This document shows positions 44,086-55,490 of a stretch of DNA of 64,000 nt, one piece after another. A program made the position numbers and the translations under genes. The stretch is from Heterohyrax brucei (lineage: Eukaryota; Chordata; Mammalia; Hyracoidea; Procaviidae): NCBI GenBank assembly GCA_028571685.1, contig CM053144.1, positions 99,292,171 through 99,356,170 of the forward strand, written 5' to 3'. How positions within the stretch are numbered: position 1 is the stretch's first letter; the number at the start of each line of letters is the position of its first letter. A model generated the notes under the pieces. It was not told the DNA's origin. It saw only the letters and a list, made by a program, of their open reading frames with translations, and ran no database searches.

Positions 44086-47000
44086 CTTTTTTTCTATAAT
44101 ATTTTATTGTGAAGAAGTGAAAGTTTACAAATTAAGTCAGTTTGCCATATTCAAGCACATGCAGAGACTCCCATGCCATTTGGTCTGGTATCCCAGTCCT
44201 GTGACAGCACATTCCTCTTTCCACTCTGTTCTTCCCATATTCACTCAGCTTAGTTCTGTGCCCTCTTCACGACCCTCTCACCTCATAACCATAGCAGAGC
44301 TGTTCTGACAGCCTCATGGCCTGCAATCTAGTCCAATTTTGTATAAAGAGTTGTCTTAGGTGCTGGTTTCAGCTCTGCAGTAGGCGTAAGACCAGGGGCT
44401 ATACCCTTGGGGGACCTCCAGGTTGTTGGACCATCAAGTCTTTTGATAGAATTCTAGTCCTGCATCCCTATTTTTTCCCACTGTCAGGGAGTCTGACAAT
44501 GTATTGCCTATCTAGGCAGACATTGGGAGTGACCAGGCACCTATAGTTCTTCTGGTCTCATGCTGGTGTAGATTCTGGATCATTTGGCCCCATCTGTCTC
44601 CTGGGCTCACAATGTTCTCATGTCTTTGATGTCTTTCATTCTCTTCTATTCCAGTTGAGTTGAGACCAACTGATACTCCTTAGATGGCAGCTTGCTAGCT
44701 TTTAAGACCCCGGACACCACTTACCAAGTGGGATGTAGGTCATTTTGTTTTTCTTTTTTCTTTTATTTAATATAACTGAGTGAAAATGTACATTCCCGTA
44801 TAAACTTACATACACACCTATATGCAGCTTCCACTGCTCTCCCTGCCCGGTGACAGCACACTATTCGTCTCTGCTCCATACATGTCTCGTTCTCCCAACA
44901 GTCTCTTTTTTCCCTCCTCTCCACCCACTCTCCTTCCTCCAGCCAGAGGTCAGCAGGATGACATCCTATAGATGTATAGAACCATAAAGTGCACCCAATA
45001 TATGGTCACTGCATTGCCAAGTCCAATCCAGTCCTGTCCGAAGCATGGACCTTTGTTATGATTTATGGTCAAGGGCAGCATCAGGGAGAGGGGCCATGCT
45101 CCCAGGGGAACCCCGGAACCACTGGACCATCAATTGAGGTCTTTTAGTGGGGATCTCAGGGTGCACCTCTTTTTATTCTTGTGTTGCCAGTGAGACTCAA
45201 CTTAGTGAGCTCCATGGCGGCTATCACTGGTGGTGGCCGGGCACTATCTGGTTCTTCCAGTCCCAAGTCGATGTAGGCACCCACTCATGTGGGTCTCTTT
45301 GCCTCTGGGTTGTCTTTCCCCCATGTCATTTTGGTCCTCGGTGAGCATCCGTTCCTGCTGAGTTGGGACCATTTGCTGTGCCCTCGGATGGCAGCTTGGC
45401 AGCTTTTAAGACCCCAGACGCCACTCACCAACGTTAGGTGCAGAGAGCCCTCTTAGCAAAATGCTGGTTGTGCCAATTGGCCTCGCTTTCACCTAAGAGC
45501 ATGGTCCCCCACACCCTGCCCCAGCTACTCTATCCTTGCAATATTGAGTTAAGATGAAAGGAGTACTCATGTTATGTTTAAGTCCACTTAATATTGTTCT
45601 TGTTTCTAGTGTGTGCTATCACCGATTTCACCCAACCAGATACCTAGCAACTATCTAATCTAAACCCTCCCTCCTCCCTCCTTCCCTTCCCTCCCTTGCA
45701 GCTGTCAAAGAGTCTTCTTCTATACACAAGTCTGTTTTTGAGATCTTATCGTAGAGGTCTCATACAATATTTGTCCTTTTGTCAGGTCATTTTCTTAAGA
45801 AGAAAAAGCTTAACTGTGCCAATTGACCTAGATGCCCCCTAAAGGTACAGTCCCCAGACCTCTAGCTGTCCTACTCTGATCTTTCAAGTGCTAGATTTTA
45901 TACAAGAAATCTTTTAGCACTTGGTATAGTACAGCAGTGTTGATGTCCCTCCTGTTGTGTACTGTCTCTTCCTTTACTGAACCCAGTTTCTATCTAATCT
46001 CTCAATATCTGTCTGCTTCCTCTCCCTCCCTGGTAACCAACAAAGATGATTTTCTTCTGTGCCTAGTCCATTTCCTGAGGCCTCGTAATAATGGGCTTAC
46101 GCAGTATTTGTTCTTTTGTGATTGACTGACTTCACTCAGCATAATGTCTTCCAGATGACTCCATATTGTCAAATGTTTCCAAAGATCGTCGTTGTTCTTT
46201 ATCATTGCATAATATTCCATTGTGGGAGCATACCATATCTTGTTTATTCATTCATTTGTTGAAAGGTATTTCTGTTGGTTACATCTTTTTGCTATTGTGG
46301 ATAGTGCTGCATGCAATGAACATCGGTGTGCATGTATCGTTTTGTGTGACTGCCCTTATTTCTCTAGGATATATTCCAAGCAGTGGGATTGCTGAACCAT
46401 ATGATATTTCTGTTTCTAGCTTTTTGAGAAATCACCAAACAAGTGGTGGAGAACACCAGCAGTATAGAAGAGTTCCAGTCTCTCCACAGCCTTTCCAACA
46501 TTTGTAGTTTTGGCATTTTGGGATCAATGACATTTTTGGTGGGGTGAGATGGTATCTTATTGTAGTTTTGATCTAGATTTCTCTAATGATTGATGATCAT
46601 GAGCATTTCCTCGTGTATCTTCTAGTTGCTTGGATATTTTTTGTGGTGAAGTGTCTGTTCATATCCTTTGCCCCTTTTTGTTTGGGTTATTTGTTTTTTC
46701 TTTTTAAGGTATTGAAGTACTCTGTAGATTATGGAGATTAGACACTGATCAGATTTTTCATTGGGAAAATTTCTCAGTCTGTAGGTGGTCTTTTTATTCT
46801 CTTGATGAAGTCTTTGGATGAACATAAGTGATTTTTAGATATCATTTTTCAATCTTTTCTTCTGTTGTTTGTATGTTGTTTGAGATATTTTGTAGTGTGT
46901 TTATGCTGTTTATTAGGGCTCTCAATGTTGTTCCTATTTTTTCTTCCAAGATCATTATTGTTTCAGGCTTAATATTTAGGCCTATGATCCATTTTGGTTT

Positions 47001-48035
47001 AGTTTTTGTGCATGGGTCCTGTTCATATTTTTGCAGATGGACATCCAGTTTTGCTGGCATCATTTGCTGCAGAAATAATTTTCCCCCCAGTTCATGGACC
47101 TTTGGGTTTTGCTGAGTCTCAGCTTCTCATCAGTCGATGGAGTTATATTTGGGTTCTCTGTCCTGTTCTAATGATATGCATATCTCTTTTTGTATTAGTA
47201 CCAGGCTGTTTTGACTACTATGGCAGGATAGCAGGTTGTCAAGTCAGGTAGTGTGAGGCCTCCTACTCTATTTTTCTTCTTCAGTAATACTTTACTTATC
47301 TGGGGCTTCTTCCCTTCTCCATCTCATTAAAAAATGGCATTGGAATTTATATTGGAATTGCATTGCAGTAGATAAATTATAATAGCTTTGGGAAGAATAG
47401 ACATTTTCATGATCTTAAGTCTTCCCATCCATTAGCCGGGTAGATTTCTCTACTTGTGTAAGTCTCTTTTGGTCTCTTGGAGTAGAGATTTGTAATTTTC
47501 TTTAAATAGGTGTTTTACGTCTCAGGAACCCACTTGATGGTAGTGGGTTTTTATGGTTGAGTTATCTTTATTTCTAGGTATTTTATCTTCCTGGGGGCTG
47601 TAGTAAATGGCATTGATTTGGTGATTTATTTGATGATCTCTTTGTTAGGATAAAGGAATCCAACTGATTTATTTATGTTTATCTTATATCCTGATACTTT
47701 GCTGAACTCATCTATCAGATCCAATAGCTTCTTTGTAGACTCTTTAGGGTTTTCTGTGTACAGGATCACATCATCTGTGAATAGAGATATTTTTACTTCT
47801 TCCTTGCCTATGTGGATGCCCTTTGTTTCTTTATCTTGTCTAATTGCTCTGGCTAGAATTTCCAGCACAATATTGAACAAAAGTGGTGGTAATAGGCATC
47901 CTTGTCTGGTTCCTGTTTTCAAGGGGAATTCTTTTAGTTTTTCTCCATTTAGGATGATGATGCTGACTGAGATGCTCCTTATTATGTTGAAGTATTGTCC
48001 TTCTATTCCTATTTTCTTGAGAGTTTCATTTTAAT
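44086..48035 (-). mobile_element. L1 ORF2 (fragments): Middle-aged L1, 5'-truncated, with a nested young L1 piece
   Basis: 3' end 'attttattgtgaag' at 44.1 kb, 3' UTR to about 46.0 kb (interrupted 44747-45783), then antisense ORF2 to 48.03 kb. Minus-strand peptides include [37 protein letters not shown] (47626-47922, with FTDD in place of the FADD box) and MEYYAMIKNNDDLWKHLTIW (46002-46220). Stops and frameshifts separate all pieces. It belongs to the same lineage as the full-length L1s but is older. Confidence 0.88.
44747..45783 (-). mobile_element. Young L1 3' UTR inserted into an older L1 3' UTR, 10-bp TSD
   Basis: Identical in structure to the 3' UTR of the full-length L1s, from the 'atttaatataactgagtg' end to 'ctcatacaatatttgtcct'. 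aggtcatttt flanks it at 44737-44746 and 45784-45793. Again only the 3' UTR was copied. Confidence 0.94.
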
Positions 48036-49041
48036 ATTCTTGCTAAGGTGAGGAATAGGCCTTCAAAGAAGAGTGTCTGTGGCCTCAGAGCACTTAAAGT
48101 GACCATGCTGGCTTCAATGCTGTTCAGTGGTTTAATTATGGCAACTTTGATTATGTCTATAAAACAGTAAACATGAAACCATAAATATTAAATATTTTCT
48201 CATAGTAGAGAAGTAACATTTGTTCTCTGTAGCATTTAGCTGTGTTCTTTTATACAACTGTGTTGAGTTGATTTGGGCTCACAGTGATCCTATAGGACAG
48301 AGCAGAATTGCCCCATAGGGCCTCCCAGAAACAGCCTGAACTCTTAACCACTTGTGACACAGGGATCCAGATATAATCCCATGCAGAGGTATCTACCCCA
48401 ATATTTTTAGGTATATCTTTTGTTTGTTTGTTTGTTTCTATAATATTTGAATAGTAGCTTTTTATTTTATCCTTATCGACGGCACTTGGCTGGCTTGGCT
48501 AGAATTTAATTTTAATGAATACTTAAGTGAACTAGTATTAGAACTACAATTTGGACCTAGTGTTTTGGTCATTGAATTCTGGAGCTTGTTTTTAGTCTCA
48601 AATACGATGCTGATTCCTATGAAAATTTGAATTTCTTATCTGTATTCTAAACAACCAAACCAGATTGTGGAAAGATAAGTGTATTCAGAAACATATTAGC
48701 GTAGTCAAAATATCTCTGTCCTCTATCAATGCATCAGTAGTTATCAGTATTTTTGTTAAAAAAAAAAAGTGGGGCTATTGCTCAATCTTTTTAAAATGAC
48801 AAAATATACTTTCCATACTTTTATCCCCTCCACCTTTTTTATATTCAAACTGTCGTTTGAATTTTTTCCCCACCAAACTAACAAGTTGGTTAAAACTGGA
48901 GCACTAATTTACTTGAAGACATGAATGTAAGCTTTACTTCAGCAGAGCTACCTCTCTGAATTCCAGTTCAGAGTTACCAAAAACTACTATAGCAACACAA
49001 CTAAAAATCCTGCTAATAAAATACTACCTGATCTTCAAACT
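48036..49041. other. Mostly unassigned; SINE, (TTTG)n and a SINE-tail motif inside
   Basis: A SINE is at 48250-48372, (TTTG)n at 48418-48437, and an orphan 'cggcacttggctggcttggct'-type tail at 48480-48500. The remaining sequence is AT-rich and unrecognised. Confidence 0.5.
48250..48372 (-). mobile_element. AfroSINE, internally deleted
   Basis: 'gtgttgagttgatttgggct', 'aggacagagcagaattgccc', then a jump to 'ctcttaaccacttgtgacac'. The stretch with the 'gttagcag' box is missing. Confidence 0.88.
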
Positions 49042-49195
49042 GGAATTGCCACTGTCATAGTCATTAAATGCTGTGGCTGCTAACCAGAGAGTCAGCAGTT
49101 GGAATCTACCAGGCGTTTCTTGGAAACTCTGTTTTATAGGGTTACTGTGAGTTGGAATCGACTCAGTGGCAAAAGGTTTGGTTTGTTTTTTTCCT
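49042..49195 (+). mobile_element. AfroSINE
   Basis: 'ggctgctaaccagagagtca', 'tctaccaggcgtttcttgga', 'gttggaatcgactcagtggc' and 'ggtttggtttg'. The middle body is shortened. Confidence 0.92.
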
Positions 49196-49199
49196 TAAA

Positions 49200-49835
49200 C
49201 TGATATTGTTCATTGTAGTAGCACTTTTAATTTCTTTCAAGAGCTTTGTTTTCTTTTGCATTCACAAGTTGTCTGTCTCTTGTACCAGAGGCTTACCTTT
49301 CAGCCTGCCTTAGCTTTCAACATGCCTTCCTCATTAAGTTTAATCATTTCTAGCTTTTGACTTACAGTGAGAAATGGGTGATTCTTCCTTTCCCTTGAAC
49401 ACTTGAAAGCCATCATAGGGTTTTTAATTGGCCCAATGTCAGTACTGTCATGTCTCAGGGTATAGGGAGACCTGAGAGATGAGGGAAACAACCAGTCAGT
49501 GAGTATCAGAACACACACAGATTTCTTAGTTAAATTTCCTTTCTTCCATAGATGCACTTTGTGGCTTCCCCAAAACAATTACATCAAATAGTAACATCAA
49601 AGGTCACTGATTGCAGCTCACCATAACAGGCATAATAATAATAACAATGAAAAAGGTTGAAGAAATATTGTGAGAATTACCAAAATGTGACACAGAGATA
49701 TGAAATAAGCATGTGCTGTTGAAAAATGATGTAATGGGTTTACTCCATTCAGTTACCATGAACCTTCAATTTGTTAAAAAACGTAGTACCTGAGACGTGC
49801 AATAAAGCATAGTGCAATAAAATGAGGTGTGTCTG
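49200..49835 (-). mobile_element. Tigger1-like DNA transposon, 5' half
   Basis: TcMar-Tigger element. The terminal inverted repeat ends at 49835 (sense CAGACACACCTCATTTTATT) and is followed by TA, the expected target dinucleotide. Further in, 'caccataacaggcataataa', 'acaattacatcaaatagtaa' and 'gaaagccatcatagggtttt' follow Tigger1. The minus-strand frame 49578-49300 covers the transposase N-terminus with a helix-turn-helix-like stretch (LTVSQKLEMIKLNEEGM). The element stops near 49200, so the catalytic DDE part and the other inverted repeat are missing. Confidence 0.9.
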
Positions 49836-49837
49836 TA

Positions 49838-51007
49838 TCTGACTCCTTCAAACTCCTAAAAAAGCAGTGTGTCCTATGGATAGTCCACTGCTGTGCCCAA
49901 ATTCGTGGGAGGAAGAAATGTGAGGGTGCAAAAACTGGGGGCTCGGTGACTAAGTGTTTTCCATTGTGCAACATGGGACCCCACGGTAAAGGATGCTGGC
50001 TCTTCGCTACACATAGAGGAAAAGTAATAGCAAGCAGAGGTCAAATCATTCTCCGTTTGTCTCCTAGTTACATACCCCTGGCCTCAAGATTCAGGAGCAA
50101 GGACTGAAGAAGCCACAGGACCATTCTCCAGCTAGTCTGGAGCCCGCATTACATACATTGACCACTCTTCTGCTCCCCACCCTCACACTTAGGAGCTGAG
50201 GAGAAAACCAAACTGATCCTTCTGGTTTCAATCCGGTTGCCTTAGACAAAGAAAATAGCTGCTGTCTGTATTCCTTACTGCTGGGAAAAGTACTTCCTTC
50301 TTCCATTGCAGTGGATTTGCAGTTTCTCTTGTCGCTGAATCGTTTATTTTCTAAGTGTGACTTTGCCCAGTTGTCCTTTCTATTAATAAATTCTCCCTTG
50401 TCTCACCTTCTTCCCAGGTGATGCTGATGTCATTGATTTGCTCCCTTCCCACAGTCTCCTCTTCTGGCCAGAGTCCCTCCATTCCCTTCAATTAATGGTA
50501 AACAAATCTCAGTGTCAGCTGAAGGATTTCAGGTCCTGATCCTGGAAACCAGGATTATCTGGCAACGTTATTTACCCAAAGTGGTAAAACCTATGAATCA
50601 TGATTTTTATACAAGTTTTTCTTCTCTATAAAAAAGCATCAGGGAACCCTATAGGCCACAAAGAAGAGTTTTAAACGAATCTTTGAGGAAAAACAAAAAA
50701 GTTATGAAGTCATGCTTCAGCAATTCAAGTCTGTTTTACCCTTTAAAACAAAATTTAGCCATTTCAGTGATTGATGTGATAGATTTTATTTGTAATGATT
50801 ACTTATTTTCACTTAATACTCTAACATAGCTGGACAGTAGAAAAGCACTTTCAACTTTCTAGCATTTAAAATGTGCTTCTTTGCTGTTCATGTCAATATT
50901 TAATAGAGTTTACCTTTCATAATATCTGTTGTCTGTGTGAGTTCCCTGAAAAATCACTTTATTATTAAAGATTATATATTTATTTATTGTTGCCATCTGC
51001 TTCTAAA
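49838..51007. other. Unassigned
   Basis: 1.2 kb with moderate GC in the first part (49.85-50.6 kb). No repeat named, no frame with a recognisable motif. Confidence 0.45.
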
Positions 51008-52850
51008 GGAGCCTTGGTGGCACAATGGTTTCGTGCTTGACTGCTAACTAAAAAGTCAAAGGAACCATAAGTAACAAAACACAGACTCCAGGAGACAAGC
51101 TAGACAAGTGGAATCTTCTAAAAATTAAACACTTACACTCATCAAAAGACTTCACCAAGAGAGTAAAAAGAGAACCTATAGACTGGAGGAAAGAAGTGCC
51201 TATTATAAATCAGATAAAGACCTAATCTTTAAAATCTACAAGAAAATCCAACACTGCTTCAACAAAAAGACAAACCAATTAAAAACTGAGCAAAGGAACA
51301 AGTACTTCACCAAAGAAGACATTTGATCAGCCAACAGACACATGAGGAGACGTTCGCGATGCCTAGGCTTAGAGAAATGCAAATCAAAAGTGCAATGAGA
51401 CATCATTTGACCCTGGCATTACTGGCACATATCACCCAAACTGGAAATAACAAATGCTGGTGAAGCTGAGGGAAGACTGCAACACTTATGCACTGCTAAT
51501 GGGAAGGCAAAATGATACAGTCATGTTGAAAAACAACATGGTGCTTCCTTAGCTAAAAATAGCAATACTATACGATGCAGCAATTCCACTCCTAGGAAGA
51601 CATCCTGAAGAAATAAGAGTCGGCGGCATTGTTCACAACAGTAAGAAGTTGGAAGCGACCTAGATGCCCATCAATAGATGGATGAACTGTGGTACATACA
51701 CGCATTGGAGTATTACATAACAGTAAAGAACAATGGTGAATCTGTGAAGTGTCTCAGAACGTGGAGGAAACTGGCAGGCATTATGCTGAGTGAAATAAGT
51801 CAGTCACAAGAGGACAAATATTGTATGACACCCTTACTGTAAAAACTCATGAAAACGTTTATGCACACACCAAAAAAACTTTATTGGTTACCAGGGAAGC
51901 GGGGAGTTGGGGTCGGAAAATACTAAATAGACAATACACAGAACGGGGTAGGCCAGCTTCACTTGTACAAGGCGAGGTCGTGGAAGCTCCATGGACACAT
52001 CCAAACTCCTTGACAGGCTGAACTGCTGTGCTGAGGGCTATGGGGACCCCAATCTCAAGGAACACCAAGCTCAACTGGCAAAATGTAGTTTATAAAGAAA
52101 ATGTTCTACATTCTACTGTGATGAGTAGTGTCTGGGGTCTTAAAAGTCTGTGAAGCCATCTAGAACACTCCACTGGTCTTACATCTTTGGGTGGAGAAAG
52201 GATGAGGCAAACTGAAGAAACAAGGGAAAGATTAGTCCAAAACACTACCGGACCACAGATACCACAGCCTCCATCAGACTGACGCAGCGCAGCTAGATGG
52301 TGCCCGGGTACCGTCACTGACTGCCCCGACAAGGATCACAACAGAGGGCCCCAGACAGAGCTCGAGGAAAATGTAGCACGGAATTCTAACTCAGCAAGGA
52401 AGACCACACTCACTGGCCTCATGAGACTAAAAAAACCCTGAGATTATGGCTCCCACAGACGCATTCAGTTCAGTAGTGAAGACACTCCTGAGGTCAACCC
52501 TTCAGCCTAAGCTTGGGCAGGCCCATGAAACAAAACGCACAGCAGACCAGCAGTAAGGACAGGAAGACGGAGGTGACAGGAAAGCTGGTAATAGGAAGCC
52601 AGGGTTGAGAAGGGAGAGTGGTGATCTGTTGGGGGGTTGTTTAACTGTTTAATGAGAAGCAACTGTGCTCTGTAAACCTTCATCGAAAGTACAATAAAAA
52701 AGAAGAAATAAAAAAGATCAGGGGTTAGAATCACCCACCACTCTTTGGGAGAAAAAGACCTGGATCTGTTTCCATAGAAGTTACAGACTAGGAGACTCTA
52801 TGGGGCAGTTCTACTGTTGCAATGGACTTGGTGGCTGTGTTTTTCTTTCT
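51008..52850 (+). mobile_element. AfroSINE split by an L1 insertion
   Basis: Head part 51008-51058 ('ggagccttggtggcacaatg', 'ctgctaactaaaaagtca') and body part 52712-52850 ('gatcaggggttagaatcacc', 'ggggcagttctactgttgca'). The junction repeats aaaagtca (51051-51058) and aaaagatca (52712-52720) are the remains of the L1 target duplication. Confidence 0.88.
51059..52711 (+). mobile_element. L1 ORF2 (fragment): L1, 5'-truncated, ORF2 C-terminus and 3' UTR
   Basis: Sense-strand L1: 'ggaatcttctaaaaattaaa', 'tgcaaatcaaaagtgcaatg', 'aataacaaatgctggtgaag', 'gatgcagcaattccactcct' and 'tagatgcccatcaatagatg' mark the ORF2 end. The 3' UTR follows from about 51845 to the 'gtacaataaaaaag' end. Many indels, no long frame. 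Of an older subfamily than the full-length copies. Confidence 0.9.
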
Positions 52851-52924
52851 TCCTTTCTTTTTTCAAATTACAGCTGCATTATTTTATTTTTTTAAAGCCA
52901 CATCAAATACTTCTCAAAAGCAGT

Positions 52925-53300
52925 GTATGTTGTTGCTGTGTGCTGTCAAGTCCACTGCGAGTCATAGTGACCCTACAGGACAAAGTAGAACTGCCCCTCT
53001 GGATTGTCAAGGCTGTAATCTTTATGGAGGAAACTGTGGTGGCATAAGCGGATAAGTGCTACATCTGCTAACCAAAAGATCAGCGGTGTGAATTCACCAG
53101 GCAGTCCTTATGGAACATTTCTAATCTGTCCTGTAGGGTCTGTATGAGTATGAATCAACTCAGCAGCAGTGGGTTTGGATTGGTTTTTAATCTTTTTGGA
53201 AGCAGATGACCACAGCATTCGTCCATGTTGTGGTTGGTGGTTAAACTGCCAATTTTCAGGTACCATCTGAGCACTTTAACCACTGTACCGCCAATAATAA
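52925..53300 (-). mobile_element. AfroSINE, long-body variant, split by another SINE
   Basis: Parts 52925-53028 ('ctgtcaagtccactgcgagt', 'aggacaaagtagaactgccc', 'caaggctgtaatctttatgg') and 53188-53300 ('tttttggaagcagatgacca', 'accactgtaccgcc'). The direct repeat taatctttatgga (53016-53028) / taatctttttgga (53188-53200) brackets the intruder. Confidence 0.88.
53029..53187 (+). mobile_element. AfroSINE nested in an opposite-strand AfroSINE
   Basis: 'aaactgtggtggcataagcg', 'gctaaccaaaagatcagcgg', 'ctaatctgtcctgtagggtc' and 'aactcagcagcagtgggttt'. Target duplication as given for the host SINE, 12 of 13 bases matching. Confidence 0.92.
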
Positions 53301-53581
53301 GGAAAAAAAAAAAAACTATGCAAAAAAAACCCCACAGGAAGCAAATAAGCTTTGCTCAGCACAAAAACACCTACCCTGATTAGGCATTAACTTCAGCTCT
53401 GAGCCTCCTAGTAGCCAAAGTAAAGAAGAAAACATAAAGTACACCAACACTTTCAATTAGAGAAACAAACTGTCTTGTTACTGTTATTGCTGCTGAGTTC
53501 TAAAAGGAGCTTATAAAAAGCAGCATGTAGCATGCATTCATTGAATATCCACAATGAGCCCCATCTTGTATAAAACACTAG
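53301..53581. other. Unassigned
   Basis: A-tracts at 53306-53318 and nearby. No named repeat. Confidence 0.4.
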
Positions 53582-54115
53582 GATTACATCATGGATTGAC
53601 TTTTGTCCCCCCCCCCCCCCCCGCCCCAAGATGTATAGTAATTTAGCTGGGCCATGCTTCCTGTATTCTGTGATTGCCCTCCGTTTTGAGATTTTCCTGT
53701 GCTGGAAATCTTAATCTCTACCTGTGGCTAATAGATAGGATAATTATGTTAAAAGAAGATTAGGGTGAGGCTGCACTACCTTTGCTAATAGAGTTTCCTG
53801 GGAGTGTGGCTTGCACCACCTTTTATCCTGTCATCCTACCAGAGATGAAAAGAGAGGAAAGCAAGCAGGGAATTGGGAACCTCATGTCATCAAGAAACAG
53901 CACCAGGAGAAGAGGGGGTCCTTCAGACCTGAGGTTCCTGCACCAAGATGCTCCCTGACTAAAGACTGAAACAACACAAGGACTTTCCTCTAGAGCTGAC
54001 ACCCTGAATTTGGGCTTGTAGCCTACCAGACTGTGTAAGAATAAGTTTTCCTTTGTTAAAGCATCCACTTTGTGGTGTTTCTGTTAGAGCAGCACTAGCT
54101 GACTAAAACAGATTA
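53582..54115 (+). mobile_element. MaLR-like solo LTR, exact 5-bp TSD
   Basis: LTR 53587-54110 begins 'catcatggattgacttttgtc' and ends 'gctgactaaaaca'. gatta flanks it on both sides (53582-53586, 54111-54115). A run of about 16 C lies at 53608-53623. AATAAG in place of AATAAA before 'ttttcctttgttaaag'. Confidence 0.92.
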
Positions 54116-54496
54116 CAAGGTTAAATGTTTTGGAAAATGATTTCTACCCTCATAGAGCTCAGAGTTTATGGAGAGGGTTAGAAAGTAAGTAAACAGAGGA
54201 ATATGAAATCACAACTGAAAACATGAACAGGGAACTAAGATACCTACTTTCAAATGGAGGTCCAGGAAGGCCTGCTGGGCTGGGGGTGGGGGGTCATTTA
54301 AACTAGTAAGTGAAGAAGGAAACACAGATTCTGCCCAGAGATAAGACTTTGGGGAGGAGAGAGCCTGAGACAACTCATACAGATGATCTAATACTGAGTT
54401 ACAGGAACTCAAAGTGCTTTCACCTGATGTTCTTCTCAGCAATGGTACTCAGCAGGCAAATTGGAACACAGGCTCCAGTGTTTTAATAAATGAACC
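54116..54496. other. Unassigned
   Basis: No repeat named with confidence. Confidence 0.4.
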
Positions 54497-55490
54497 TGTT
54501 GTGGACTGAAAGCTGTGTCCCGCAAAAACTTATGACCAGGTGCCTGTGAATGTGGCCATGTACGGAAATAGGGTGTCTGATGAGATTATCAGTTAGCAGG
54601 AGGTCATATTGGAGTAATGTGGGCTCTCATCCAAAATGACTGATGTCTTCATAAAAAGAGAAGAGATACAAAGACCCAAAATGGAGACAGCAAGGTGGAG
54701 ACTGGGGGCAGATATCTGAGCTATGCTGGTGTCATGGAATGAATTTTGTCCCCCGCCCCCCACCCCCAAAATGTGCATAGTAATTTGGCTGGGCCAGTGT
54801 TTCCCATTATTGTGTGATGGTCTCCACTTTGTGATTTTCTGATGCTGTAAATCCTAATCTCTGCCTGTGGTTAATAGAGTGGATTTACATTAAAGAGGGT
54901 TAGGGTGGGACTGTAAAACCCTTCCTAAGGTCTCCTCCCTGCTCCAACATAAAGAGAGTTTCCCAGGAGTATGGGTTGCACCACCTTTTATCCTACAAGA
55001 GATGAAAGGAAAGGGAAGCAAGCAGAGAGTTGGGAATCTCATTATAGTCAAGAAAGCAGCACTGGGAACACAGCGTGTCCCTCAGACGTGACGTTCCTGC
55101 ACCAAGATGCTCCCTGACTAAAGACTGATGCAACACAAGGACTTTCCTCCAGAGCTGACAGAGGGAAAGCCTTCCCCTAGAGTGGACACCCTGAATTTAG
55201 ACTTGTAGCTTACTGAACTGTGTGAGAATAAATCTTCCTTTGTTAAAGCCATCCACTTTGAGGTATTTGTGTTCGAGCAGTAACAGATGACTAAAACATG
55301 CTGCCAAGGAATGTCTGTAGTTGGAAGGGACTAGGAAGGATCTTCTTCTGGAGTCTTCAAAGACAGTGGGGCCCTGCCAATTCGCGGAATTTGGATGACT
55401 AGTGTCCAGAACTGTGAGAAGGTAAACTTGTCATTTCAAGCCACCCAGTTTGCGGCACTCTGTTATGCCAGCCCTAAAGAACTATCAAAA
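54497..55490 (+). mobile_element. Older MaLR-type LTR (MLT1/MST-like), split by a younger LTR
   Basis: Outer parts 54497-54728 ('tgttgtggactgaaagctgtg', 'cttcataaaaagagaagaga') and 55299 to about 55490 ('gtccagaactgtgagaaggt', 'ttcaagccacccagtttgcg', 'actctgttatgccagcccta'). Confidence 0.85.
54729..55298 (+). mobile_element. MaLR-like solo LTR nested in the older LTR
   Basis: Starts 'gtgtcatggaatgaattttg' and ends 'acagatgactaaaaca'. tgctg flanks it (54724-54728, 55299-55303). Contains 'gaataaatcttcctttgtta', with a good AATAAA signal. Confidence 0.9.

Noticed and set aside
53608..53623. Poly(C) run as a possible assembly error or regulatory G4 strand
   Set aside because: It is at the place where related LTRs carry 4-7 C (for example 54751-54765 is also C-rich), so homopolymer growth in the LTR explains it. 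Read errors cannot be excluded.
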